DNA from: Gyrodactylus bullatarudis
Lineage: Eukaryota > Platyhelminthes > Monogenea > Gyrodactylidea > Gyrodactylidae
NCBI GenBank assembly: GCA_012064415.1
Contig: SSNU01000063.1
Location: 287,450 to 351,449 of the forward strand
Length of the DNA stretch: 64,000 bases
Direction of reading: 5' to 3'
In this document: in pieces, positions 43,372-55,400 of the stretch
How the letters are laid out: each line of letters starts with the position of its first letter
How positions within the stretch are numbered: the stretch's first letter is position 1
Translations under genes and position numbers: made by a program
The notes under the pieces: model-generated
Database searches by the model: none
The model's input: the letters and a program-made list of their open reading frames with translations, nothing else
Told to the model about the DNA's origin: nothing

Positions 43372-43996
43372 ATTTGTGCGCGTTTATTCCTGTGTTTAGT
43401 TACTTATTTTAAGTGACTTATCCAAGAAGAAACAATTCTTCTTGTATATCTACAGACAATAATGTTGGCAAAAGTGAAATTCTAAAATATAGAAGAATGT
43501 AGACAAGCAAAATTATGGGAAATTTACTCTATACTCAAATGATGAAAGATAAAATCATTAAAATAGGAAGATTTGATTATTATTGGTTGGTTCGTGATAT
43601 CCAATAAGGATTTAGAAAAACTGTGGGCAGATCAGAAAGAGAAACTAGAGATGGAGTGTGAACAGACTCACAATTCTTAATATGTATGCTTTAATGAAAA
43701 AATATATTTTTATATCATTGAGTCCAAATGTTGATCGATCTATAAAAGAAGATATTAAAGCCTTTTTGGAAAGATGAAAACTCTAAATAAACGATTTAGG
43801 TCAAGAAAACAGAGGCAGACATCTTTTTTATTAATATATATCAATCAGGAATTTTATTATTCTTTGGATAATCAAGTTGAATTTAAATTAAAAATATTTT
43901 GTCTTAAAATAAACCTAATAATGTTTTTGATGAGCAATTTTTGTTTCATTGAATCTAACCTTCAAAGAAAAAAGCTAAGCTTAAAACGACAATAAA
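43372..43996. promoter_or_regulatory. Divergent promoter region of synapsin (-) and BRD8 (+)
   Basis: 625 bp separate the two start codons, so 5' UTRs and core promoters of both genes must lie here unless distant first exons exist. No TATA box or other element could be assigned. A frame at 43774-43995 ends one base before the BRD8 ATG and has no protein features. Confidence 0.5.
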
Positions 43997-46423
43997 ATGA
44001 ATTGGAGTGATGTCGCCAATTGTTATCTTTTAGTTTCTGTCAATAATCATGGCAACAATTGGTCAAAAGTCAGTAAAGATATGTTGGAATATTCAAGGCT
44101 TTATATGAAAAATGAGCCTCACAAAGATTTTTCTGAACAAGTATTTATCATTAAGTTTTAATTCTTCCAGAACTGTTCTCTTCAATATAATTATATTATT
44201 GCTACTTATCGTCAACAATCTAAAGCTTATACAAATAAATCTCATGACTATCTGTTAAAATTAATTCTCAACAAACATATTGAAAGCCGAATCGAAGAAT
44301 TGAATGCCAATAAAAAATACTACAAAAAACTGATTGAACAATTTCAAATTGATCGGCCTCTTTTAAAATCTGGTTCTTTTGATCGTATTCCTAGCGATCG
44401 GCTTCAAGAATACCGAAAACTATGCAGATCGCTCAACTTGCCGGATTTTATCGGAACATCTTCACATTACTTGCTCAATGTAAAACCAGAAAATTTAAAT
44501 AGTGACAAGAAATCAGATTCAATATTAATGTCAAATATTGCTGATGCCACAGACGGTATTGTTTCAATAGATGATGCTAAAAATTCATCTTGGATTATTC
44601 TCGATCGGATTACATTTGATGATATTTTAGATTTAGAAGATTTCAATAAGCCAAAGCCAAACACCATTTACAAGGAGCCTAAATCAATTTCTAGTTTATT
44701 TGTTCCTGATGAATACAAGAAGGAAATGTTTTTCCCCTGCTCGCCATCCTTACAGGTTTACGCAAACAATCATTTGAAAGAAATCTCTAATTTTCAGTTG
44801 AATTCACCTCTCAGTTCTAACCGATCGAACGCTACAACAACTAATGAACTACCCAATAGACCTAATTCACCAGATAACACAATGGATACATCGAGTTCCG
44901 TCAAAAATAACCCAAAAACAAGTCAGAAACGTGAACGAATCAAATCAATCACGTCTGAAACCAGCGATTCAAGTGAGTATTTGATCTTATTTTTTCTATA
45001 ATCTCGACAAATAAATTTACTAAAATCGCTCTACAAGCTCTCTTTAAGTAGCTCTGGCCACTTTTTATTAATAAGGCAATTTATACCAAATGAACCTTGA
45101 ATATTTTAATGGATTTCAAAAAATTATAAAAACTTTTTATTCGTTCATTGCATAGATTTGAATCGTCTCTCAAGTACCAGCTCCCAGCCTGGTGATTTAT
45201 CTGGTCAGAATCAGTCTCAAGCTGCTGTTACAATGGCTAGAAGATGGCGAAGAAACATGATGTCAGCCCTATCCACAGTTTGTAGTCATCGATATGCACA
45301 TATTTTCATGCAGGCAGTAACTGATGAGATTGCTCCCGGTTATTCTTCTCTCATTCATTGTCCCACTGATCTAACCTCAATTAGAAAGCATGTTGAATCA
45401 ATTCTTGGTATGTAGTCGCCTTTACTTTGATGAGATTTTTTATAAATCATCTATGCTTTGTAATATCCATTTTCATTTGTGAATCATAAACATACAGCTT
45501 AATAGAAACATAATTTAAATAACGGGCTAATTTATAAAAGCAGAAAATAAAAGTTCTCAGGACCAGATCTTGACAATAAACAAAATTTTGTAGAATATGT
45601 TGCAAATTTGGCCAATTTTGCATTCCCCAAATGACCCTTTGGCATATCAACTTCTAATTTTGCTAAATCATTTGATACGAGATTTCTTTAATGAGAATTT
45701 ATTGTCAGATAAATATTCTTAAAGGCTAAACTTTACATAGAACATTTGATAGAACAAATCTAGGTTTTTTATAAGTTTACTCTCCTAAGGTTACAAATTA
45801 AATTAGAAATATGGGAGAACGAACACGAGCCGAAAAATATTAAGAGCTGAAAAAATGTATTAAGTGTAAAATAAAATTCTAATTTTTTACATGAAATAAT
45901 TATTTGGACCTATTTGTGAAATATTCTGCATAATTATTTTGTGAAAGAACTTTCATCTTCTGCTCTAGCTGCTATATCCATTTTGATAATTTTGGCTAAG
46001 TGGAAAAAATATTTTCCTTGGGGTTCATCTTTGTAATTAACCCTTGAATAATAAATAACAAATCCTTGCATAAAAACTCATTAAAACTTTTATCCAGGAA
46101 ATCTTGTCGGTGGCATTCAAAGTTCCGCATCAGTTCAATTGAATCAATCAGGCAACAGTATAAATTCATCTAATCCCTGTGTTACTTCTGCACAGGAAAT
46201 TATTATCGAAGCAGCCCAAACATTCCTCCGAGAACTTTTGCTTATGTTTGCTAATGCTCGCATTTATAATAGCACTTCTCATGAAGTCTTTAGAATGACA
46301 TGCACCATGTATCATGACGTCATGTGCGAGTTGAAGCCCATTTGGCAGGTCCTCTCAGATGATATTCCAACCCTGCCAAAGTTACCACCCTTGAACCTTG
46401 AAGCTGCTTATAGTAAAACATGA
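43997..46423 (+). CDS. BRD8: Bromodomain-containing protein 8 (NuA4/TIP60 subunit)
   Basis: BRD8 is a subunit of the NuA4/TIP60 histone acetyltransferase complex. Exons: 43997-44140, 44171-44972, 45156-45407, 46098-46423; 1524 nt, 507 aa. The N-terminus has the BRD8 SANT-like block (W3SDV, then GNNWSKVSKDM and C-x-LQYNYII). A helical segment follows (HIESRIEELNANKKYYKKLI), then a low-complexity Ser/Asn linker. The C-terminal bromodomain reads HRYAHIFMQAVTDEIAPGYS, then DLTSIRKHVES and FLRELLLMFANARIYN; the acetyl-lysine-binding Asn (NARIYN) is kept. Unlike the usual fold, about 36 extra residues starting at the last exon junction separate HVES from FLREL. The first intron is 30 nt and contains an in-frame stop, so it must be spliced. 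The ATG was chosen because it opens the SANT-like block. APC10 follows 175 bp downstream on the same strand. Confidence 0.9.
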
Positions 46424-46598
46424 ATGATAATTATTATGATCAGACTGGAATATTGTAAATAACTCTTCCTCCCTGATTACGTACTGTATTATAACTTTAT
46501 TTTTATCAATATAAACTAATTAAAATTATTCTCAATTTTAACTTTTTAATCCACCGACATCTTTTATTCAGGTTATACAATAAAACATTTATTTTTAG

Positions 46599-49099
46599 AC
46601 TACCACAAGCCATGTTCCATCAGAAAAATTCCCCACTTTGGAAAGAAATTTGGTGAGTTTTTTTGAATTTTAAAACGTACTTTTATCGAGATATAAAAAA
46701 TCCAAATTAAATTCCTGATTCCAAGTCTGTCCTCATATCATATCATACAAGGTTTGGGTATAATTCGTGTAAACACGCATCATAAAAGTTGAATTTTATG
46801 GTGCAGAAACAAGTTTATCCACTCAAAACCTTTTTCATGTTCGAAAAGCTTTGAGAATTGCGAGTAAACTTAAAAATGGTAAAATTAGCAAAAACTTTTG
46901 AATAAATTGATCAATTTAAATATATTCCAACCAATCTGAAATCAAATTTAACGTTCTTTTCACTGATATAACGTACTGTATAACTAAATGTAATTTTTGG
47001 TTTCGAAGTTATCAAGCTTTATTCAAAAGTGCATTTTCACTGAATTTTAATTTACTTAACTCTTATTGGTTCAAAGAATGAAAACAAATCATCTTTATCT
47101 ATAGTGAAAGATTGATCAAATAATCGTACCTAAATCATTATTGTTTCGAACTCGTCAAATGTACTGGAAATTTCAATGATTTTTATGACAAAAAAATATT
47201 CAGAAATATTAATATTCTTTAAAATTTTAGTTCAAAGAAATAACTGGTGATGCTTCGTGGTATTTATCGTCGTGTAAGCCTGGCCATGGAATAAATCAAC
47301 TCTTGGATAATGATACTGAAACATTTTGGCAATCAGATGGACCTCAGCCTCATTTTGTGACAGCTGTCTTTGATAAAAAAACCACAATATCACATTTATT
47401 TGTCTGTTGTAATTGGCGCTCAGATGAAAGTTATACACCAAATAAGTTAGCATAAAACGTTTACGATTTGAGAGATAATATTGTCGTAAAAGTTTTATCG
47501 TTTGATTCTGAACTTATAAAGAAGCAAATTCAACATTAGCCGATACATTCCTGAAGAGACGGGAGTATAAAGATATCAACCTCCCTTTCATTGTACATTT
47601 GAAGAAGGAAACATGAGTTTCTAATGAAAGAGAACTAGAAGTCAATACTATTATTACATTTTCTACCTCTTTTTCCAATTGCAGAGGTAGCAGCTTTCTT
47701 TGAACTACGGGCTGAGATTTAATTAGATTATCAACTACTTTTATTCTCAGTTGTAATTTTTGGTGGGGCTGAAAACTATGGATCATTTAAGGGGACGTAG
47801 TTTAAACTACTTTCTCATTTTGTTCAATTGTCACTCCAATAAATTGTCGTTACGAATAAATAGACTTCTGAGTAGAACTAGCGATAGGAAAATTATCAAA
47901 TAGCTTTGCAGCTTTATCAATTTTACTTCCTCTGTAAACCTGCTTTTACCTGTGAGATCAAACTTTTAGTTTACTAATTCATATTCAAATGCACAAAGTT
48001 CTTATAGTTCTTTATAAGTGCAGAATCAAACAATAAAATCCTTGTCTGAAAAGTTTTGATTAACCTCTGATTTTATCTGAGCAATAGAAGAATTCATAAA
48101 GAAAGGTGATACCAGGTTTGTTAAAAGAATAGCGCTTCATTTCGTGGCATACTCATCAGCTTTTACATGCCAGATTAATATATAGAAAATCATGCTAAAC
48201 AGGAAATTTTTGAAAAATAATCGTTTGAGTTTTGATTTGTGTAAATGGATCATATGTTCTATTAGTATTAGTTTCGAGAAAAATATCTAGTTATCTTTTT
48301 CTGATCTTGGTTTCTTTCCGCTATATCCCTTTTTCTTTGTCTGGATCTGGTTGAAGGTTGGGAATTAGCTAATTTCTCTCGATTCTTTTCATTCGTGTCT
48401 ATTGTTTCAAAGATCCTCTAGGTAGGACTAGTGGTTTGATAGCTACTTTCTGAACGCACAAATTGGTCTTTTCTCTTTCAATGAAAAAAGCCTCTGCTAT
48501 CTTGAGAGCTGACAGATTTTTCCCCGGTTGTTTGTAAAGGATTTCAAAAAGAAGGGGCAAATCAGATCTATTTTCATAATATCTTGTAATTCTCTGTATA
48601 TTAATCTGGCATGTAAAAGCTGATGAGTATGCCATGAAATAAAGTGCTATTCTTTTAACAAACCTGGAATCGCCTTTCTTTATGAATAAAATCTTTATTA
48701 CTATTTGAACCTTTCGATGAAAAGTCAACTCTTCATTTTTATTCTAGAGTCTCAATAAGGATAGGCAATTCAATAAATGAGTTATACGAATTATCTCAGT
48801 ACACTTTATTACACTGCAATGGCTGGTTCAAAATCACGATAAATCATCAGAATGGAGAACGAGTTAGGACCTGGGTTCTTCAACTTGTGGTCTTGTCCAA
48901 TTACCAGAGTGGCCGTGATACTCACATTAGATGTATGCGAATATTTGGGCCAACCAGTAACAAAGATGTTCCAATATTTGAGCAGACTCAACAGGATAAT
49001 TCAGTATTCATAAAAAAAGCAAAGAGATTACCAAAAGTACGACCTGACACTAACAACAAAGGTGTCAATTCTCAAATTACAATGGTTGATATAAGATAA
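46599..49099 (+). CDS. ANAPC10: Anaphase-promoting complex subunit 10 (DOC domain), no local ATG
   Basis: APC10 is the processivity/substrate-recognition subunit of the APC/C ubiquitin ligase. Coding exons: 46599-46652, 47231-47445, 48748-49099; 621 nt, 206 codons plus stop. DOC-domain blocks: WYLSSCKPGHGINQLLDNDT, ETFWQSDGPQPH, NWRSDESYTPNKVSIRIGNS, LVVLSNYQSGRDTHIRCMRI. The C-terminus is MVDIR, matching the conserved Ile-Arg tail that docks on CDC27. The first exon starts directly after TTTTTAG and reads ACT ACC ACA AGC with a stop immediately upstream in frame, so the initiator Met must come from elsewhere: a tiny unseen exon, or a trans-spliced leader ending in AUG. Human APC10 begins Met-Thr-Thr, which this exon would give after an AUG. 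A local ATG at 46612 is in the wrong frame. The C-terminal extension (about 25 residues before MVDIR) is longer than I expect. Confidence 0.9.
48098..48690. repeat. Inverted pair of a degenerate coding repeat in an APC10 intron
   Basis: 48098-48190 (+) encodes GDTRFVKRIALHFVAYSSAF-like sequence. The minus strand of 48592-48690 encodes the near-identical GDSRFVKRIALYFMAYSSAF. The minus copy continues as an open frame down to 48399, with FEILYKQPGKNLSALKIAEA then FFI. A hydrophobic block followed by LKIAEA.FI...K.NL..Q is reminiscent of GIY-YIG tails of Penelope-like elements, but this is weak. Probably a transposon remnant in inverted orientation. Confidence 0.5.
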
Positions 49100-49200
49100 A
49101 CATTTTGTAAAATATATTTTTCAAAAATATTTCTGCTATACTTTCTCGGGAATTGGAAAATTCGTTGCACTATTATAATTCTCAACTTTCAAGGATTAAT

Positions 49201-49896
49201 TTAACCCTTTCGATACCATAGCTAAACGAAGAAAGCTTCAGGCTTAATTCTCTCTCAGAATTACCTAAAATGTGATGATAAAAAACATTTACTAGGACAA
49301 AATTTTATGAAAATTTTTTCTTACACATAATTTCATCAGGGTCTGATTTATATTGGAATTCCCATCTACTGGTGAGTAATTTAGTGTGAAACTTTGCCAA
49401 TGAAGGGATTTATTTGAAAGTTAATTGTTTCAAAGACTCAATTAATGTCAAAAAGGATATCTTTTAAATTTCATTCGATCTTATTACAAAATAACCTAGA
49501 TATTGAAGATCTAAGGTAAAAATGGGGTTGAAAATTGCCCCATTTTCACGAGACTATTGATGGAACTGCTCATTGATTTCATGCATTAAAATTTACCTTG
49601 TTTTGGATTAACTATTTAACTTCTACGAAAATTAATCTTATTATCTCTGAACATTGATAAGTTTAATAATTTCAATCAAAAAGAATCATGAATTAAGGAA
49701 TTCTACTTCCTTCGGTAAAAGTTCAAATATCTATGGCATTCTTATGCCTGGCTAACAAAAATGTAGCATGATAGCAAACAAAGATAGTTTGTGATATACT
49801 ATCAAAAAATAATCATGAAAAAATGTTTCAAAATCATTGAAAAAAGTCAGTTTGAACATAGAGGTCAAATATGACCTCTGGTATCGAAAGGGTTAA
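49201..49896. mobile_element. TTAA element, CCCTTTCGATACCA ends, 696 bp
   Basis: TTAA (49201-49204) then CCCTTTCGATACCA; right end TGGTATCGAAAGGG then TTAA (49893-49896). The 14-bp inverted repeats are perfect. A palindrome AGAGGTCAAATATGACCTCT abuts the right repeat. No coding potential. It begins 101 bp after the APC10 stop. Confidence 0.85.
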
Positions 49897-49963
49897 TAAA
49901 CTCCGAACTTCAAACTTAATCAAATTGGTCAATATTCATTGAACGGAATGGTTATAACCAAAT

Positions 49964-50052
49964 TTAACCCTAGAACGAAAACTCGGGTTATTTTTCATCC
50001 CATTTGTATTGAAACCCCCATAAGAAAAATTAACATTTCGGACGAGGGTTAA
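49964..50052. mobile_element. 89-bp TTAA-flanked segment with CCCTAGAACG end
   Basis: TTAA (49964) then CCCTAGAACGAAAACTCGGG; right side CGGACGAGGG then TTAA (50049-50052). The left end matches the piggyBac relic terminus CCCTAGAACGG at 6401. The two ends match each other only loosely. Could be a tiny deletion derivative of that element. Confidence 0.5.
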
Positions 50053-52419
50053 TAACTAGAGCGGTCACAAAATAGCATTTTTTTCAGAAAAAATAGGACA
50101 ATTTTCAAAAATTATAGCGTTTTTATAGCATATGAAAATAAATTATAAAAAAATATTTTTTTTCGTTTGGGTAAGACAGAACATTGCGTCCCAAACGTGT
50201 GATCAGTAGGACCTCAAAAAAGTACTATTTGGTCTCTTTTTACTCTAGACAAAGGACTGGCTGATTTTTAAAAATATGGAGAAAAAATCTGCTTATCTAA
50301 TCCTATTTAAAAGATAGCTGGTACTAAATTGTTGATCAGGTACTTTATTGTACTATTTTTCAAATTTAATCTCAGAATATAGTATTCCTCAACTAGTTAC
50401 CAATCAAAATTTTCGATGAATTGATAGGTATATATTCCTGATATCGAGCCTTCATCATGTGGGAAATTAGCATCTAGATCGTAGCTTTTTGTTGGATAAT
50501 ATTTCTTAATGAATTTTAAATTTCAACTAAAAGGATAAACATGAATGTATTTTGTAAAATATGCACAAGAACAGTTGAAGGGTTATTTTCTATCATGGAA
50601 AAAAATTTGAACAAAAATCAGAAATTTTGTTGGCACAAGATTGACTAAAAATTCTGCAACAATTCACAGTAAAAGACAATTTTTTTACTCAAAATCTCTT
50701 AAATTTTCTTGAAAGTACTTTTTTCTACTTATTTTTGAGTTTATGAGATACTAATTTTAATTTTTTTCGGTACTATATTTGAGGCCCTAGTGATCAAACA
50801 TTTAATTATTTAAATAATTTCCCAAGCTTAAACTTTTTCATTGACCAATCAAAAACCTTGAGAACAGACCTTATTACAAGATTGAGGCGCTTTAGAAACA
50901 GCTTAATTCAAATTAAGAGTTGATAGTAATCAAGAAAAATAAGATTTGTTCTCATGTTACCATTTATTTGACAAGGGCTTACCCCGGAGAAATAACAAAA
51001 AAATAGCATTCGATTTTGAATAGCAGAAAAATTATTTTCGTAAGGGAATATCCTTGATGCTGAAGAATGTTGATTTCATAAATCTAATTAAAATTCTAGC
51101 AACATATCAAAAATACCGCCCTAATAATAACTAACATTAATTATTTATATTAACAATATGGTTACTCAAGAGTAGATACAAGAAAATATAGTTTCTATCA
51201 ATGCAGAAAAAAGATCAAGTGCAACTATAAAAAACTAAATAAAAATAACAAATATTTCCAAAGAATCCAATAGGTTCTTTACTAATAATATATATTATAT
51301 TCATTGAATTTAAGTTAGTTTATGGTAACCGAGGGCTCACTACATGATTTTTCAAATGCTTCATTCTAGCAAGATGAATTGCTCAAGTTAATTTATGTTC
51401 ATTCTGACCGATATTTCGATCAATATTACTTTAGAAAGATATTTATCATAATTTAAGGGGAGGGGACTAGTAAGGAATGGCAGTAGTGTAGATTATAATT
51501 AGTTTTCGTGATTTTTCCCGTCCCATAAAATAGAACGTGATCAGTGATTACAAAGTATTTTTTTCATTCCAGATGTTTTTAATGCTGCTCTCTTAAATAT
51601 AAGAGAATAGTCAATTCAAGTAGTTAGTTATTACGAAATCTCTCCGGCGAATTATCTTGGCTGTAAAAATTTGATTTAATATTTAAAGCACAAAAATTTC
51701 ATAACCTTTTTCATGCTTGAAGTTCTTCGTCAGGCTAAAAAATAAAAGCTTTTGGTCTATCTGCAGAATGGATACATTCTCAAGCATTCTCTGCTAGGAG
51801 AATCTAGCTTTGCTCTTTTTAAGCTTCTTCTTTTTGAAGCCAAGCCACAGTGGTACCTACTGAAATGACGGAGCAGTAATTTCTTGAAAATTTTGAGTAG
51901 CCATGGTCGTAATCTCCTGGAAAATATATTCATCTGAGAACAAATTTTTCCAAGATAAATCAGAAAACTCAAAGAAGAAAGAATGACACTGGCTAATTAG
52001 TATAGGAAACTTGCTGCCCCAGTGATGAGTAAAAATGAAAATCAAGAGATTGCTTGCTTTAGAAAAAAATAATAAAATTTTATTTAAAATGATTTTTCTT
52101 TGTGAGAATACATCTGAATTGTTTGGGAATCATTTGAAATAGAGAAAAAATGAATATAATCTTGTTTTACTGGTTGAAAAAATTATTCCCAAAAATTACA
52201 ATGAAGTCTAATAAAGTGGATTTTCTTTTCTTTGTGTGTGTACATGAGCCACAGTTATTCTCTCGTAATAAACAACAAAAATTACTCTCACATGGGGGAA
52301 AAGGATACGAGAGATAACTTGAAATTTAATTGTAGAATAGGAAAAAGATTTGGAATTTTCGATTTTCTGTCAAAGTTTGAAAGACTTTTTTCCTCTTGAT
52401 AAACAATTTTAATGAAAAG
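50053..52419. other. Gene-less stretch between APC10 and the DYRK 3' end
   Basis: No gene or element recognised. The minus-strand frames at 51757-52045 overlap each other and have no features. The right end should hold the DYRK 3' UTR. Confidence 0.4.
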
Positions 52420-55400
52420 CTAAATTTCTTGTTTTTTCAGAAGCATACTTTTAGAGAGGTCCCCAGGAGTTCGAAGTTTCGATGTTGTTTCCTGTTGACT
52501 TGATGAAATCGTTGGAGGCTTTGGCAGACGTCGTCGAAGCCATTCATGTCGAAATGCTTCTCGAGGAGTAAAACGTTTCTCTGGCTGCCATTGAAGACAA
52601 TTTTTGAGGAAATCCAAGAATTTTTCATCATCACAACCTTTTAATACAGTCTGTAGGGGCTTGGATTTGGGTGCACCACGCTCTTTCAAAAAAGGAAGAT
52701 TAGTTAAATATTATTGAATTCTAAAATTCACTGAATATTTCATTCTTAAAATCCGTAGGCAAAATATATTTCAACTCGAATATTTTAGACTGAGTTTAGT
52801 GAATATTACTATTTATAAATGTATTTAATCGTGACCATGAAAAACACATTATTTAAATTCACTGGTGGCCACCGACGAGCATAAAATTTGGTGATACTGG
52901 ATGATCAAATTTACTGGTAAATTTCTAGTTTTTCTTTTCGAAATGTCCTTTTTCAAGTTTGAACATAAAAAGTGTCGGATTGAAAAAGAAGAAAAGCTTT
53001 CTCCTCTCTTGTGTAGTTTAAATCAATCCTAAATTAGAGTAGGCGTGGAAGTGCAATTCGAAGAAATGTAAATTATGCTACAGTATTGATTAAAACTCAT
53101 TCGGAAAGATTTTGAAGAGTTCCTTCTTTTGATTGTTGAAGAAAAAAATTAATTTATTCATAATAATAAGAAAATTTTTGATATTAAACTAAAAGAAATA
53201 ACAAACTACTCAGTTGGAGCAGTTGGTTTATCATACCGGTTGACATTAAGATGATAATTTACTATTTTTACAAAAAACTCATTATTTTTCTTCGGAAAGA
53301 CTGAAAAAAATTCATTTTTCGAATTACATAATAAAACAAGCCAATAGGTTGTGGAAATTAAGAAAAAAATTTGAAAAAATTCAATCTAACTAAAGTTAGA
53401 TCGTTTTTCGAATTTCAAAAATGCACCAAATTTCCACTTTTTCAACTTTTGAACTCAAAATTTTTATTGATTTCAACGATTTGAAGGAGTTATGTGCTGA
53501 TATTCGAGATCAGGATTAGACAAAGAATTCGAATTGAGCCGTGGAGGAAGAAAGGAAAGAATAAGTTGGATCATTCCCCTGATAATCATTCCCGTGATAA
53601 CCACAATAATGACCAATTTCTATAGCTGAATTCGAATTCTTCGTCTAATGTTAGTCCCAAATATCAGCACATAACTCTCTCAAATCGTTGCAATTAATAA
53701 AAATTTTGAGCTCAAAAGTTGAAAAAGTGGAAATTTGGTGTATTAAATAAAAATATTGAGTTTTTTGTTAAAAAAGGAAAATTCTCATCTTCATGTCAAT
53801 TGGGTTTAGGTTAGAGGTTGTGCGAAAATCTTTATTCCTCAAAACTTGAGTTATAACAAATTTGGAACCAATATAGTATACTGGTGGCATTCCGTCTTGG
53901 AATAAAATATCCGAAAGTGTGTAGAATCATATCTAACTTCGATATCTTTGAAAAATTTCAAGTCCAAATATCACGTAGAAAATGGACTTGATCACTTTCT
54001 CAACTCTAAGTTTGAAGATTTCTTAGCTGATTGGATACTTCAAATTCTTCTATAGAGAAACTATTTTCACTGATTTCCAATTCATCTTTCTCAACAACAA
54101 GTTTAAATCCTCAAGGTTATTTTTGCTCTCTTCTGATCTATGATCATAATAATTACTCCAACTTCAAAAAAAGTCTCAATTCAGAGTGGACACTTTGTAC
54201 GAACTGATTTTCTTTGATTTCTTTCATCTTTCTTCTTCTTTTAATTGGCTTTTTATGAGCCATTCTATTCTGTTTAATATAATAACTCTAGTTAATAACT
54301 AGTAGTTATTAACCACTACTATTAGTTATACGATTGAGTTAATGACAGATGTTTCCAGCACTTACTTTAGTGAAAGAGGGGAAATAAATAATCTGAACAT
54401 TTAAAATGTTTCTTTTTTATCTTTTAAAAAGTCATCATTGAATTCCAACTTTCAGGAAGGATCCATTAACTGAATTGAAAAAAGCTTATCTAGGGATAAA
54501 CTTCAAATATGATTTGTTCAATCTTTGAAACCAGAAAGGTAAAAATAACCCCCTAAAGAAAAAATTATGATTGATGGAAATTTCTGTTAACCATCGATAG
54601 CATAGAATTTGAAAAATAGAACATTTATCTTGACATTGTGTGTCGGAAAACTTTGGAATATTGATTCTTATTATTATACAGTTTTTTTGACTCCCTCTGT
54701 TACAACTTATTAGAAATACTTCTTGAGAATTTCATTATAATGATTTACTACTGCTCTCTGTTTCTTTTTCCCTTAGATTCAGTCAGATATCAGATTTAGG
54801 AAGGGAAAAATAGAATTCTCGATATAGATTAGACCCTCTAAGAACTCAAAACTTTTAAGGCTCTTAGTATTAAATTTTAAAATTTTGAATTTTTGTTAAG
54901 GGTTAATTCCAAAAGTAGCCCAAATCTATTCGAAAAATTTCCGAAAGTAGCCCCAAGAATTTCCAAAATTAACCCCATCGTAATTAAGTTAATCGAATTC
55001 CGAGAATTTCAACTTTTTTGAAATACATTAAAATTATTCATTTATCATCTCTATTAACAATTAAAAATACGTTGCTCATATTTCTCTATAAAAGTTTAAT
55101 TAAAAATTTTTCTTTGATATTCATCTTCTTTTTACATTCTAAGATCTTATTCTTAATTTACGTGGTCTTCTTTACTTCAAGCTCAAACAAGCATTGCTCT
55201 TCCAGATCGTCGAGATCGCAGAGGTTCATCGATCCAGAATATGCTCATTTTACTGAGTCCATTTTGTAGAAGGAAGGTGCTAACGATGGATTCAGTTGAG
55301 AATAGTTTGAGACAAATATTTTAAAATAGTTGAATTAATTACGATGGGGTTAATTTTGGGGCTAAATCTGAGAAAAAATTTCTAGAATGGGGCTTGTTTT

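Noticed and set aside
43774..43995. 73-codon frame just before BRD8
   Set aside because: Lys/Phe/Leu-rich, no features, lies in the divergent promoter region.
46612..46652. ATG at 46612 as APC10 start
   Set aside because: Its frame leaves two bases before the next exon and runs into a stop; only the frame without ATG continues into the DOC domain.
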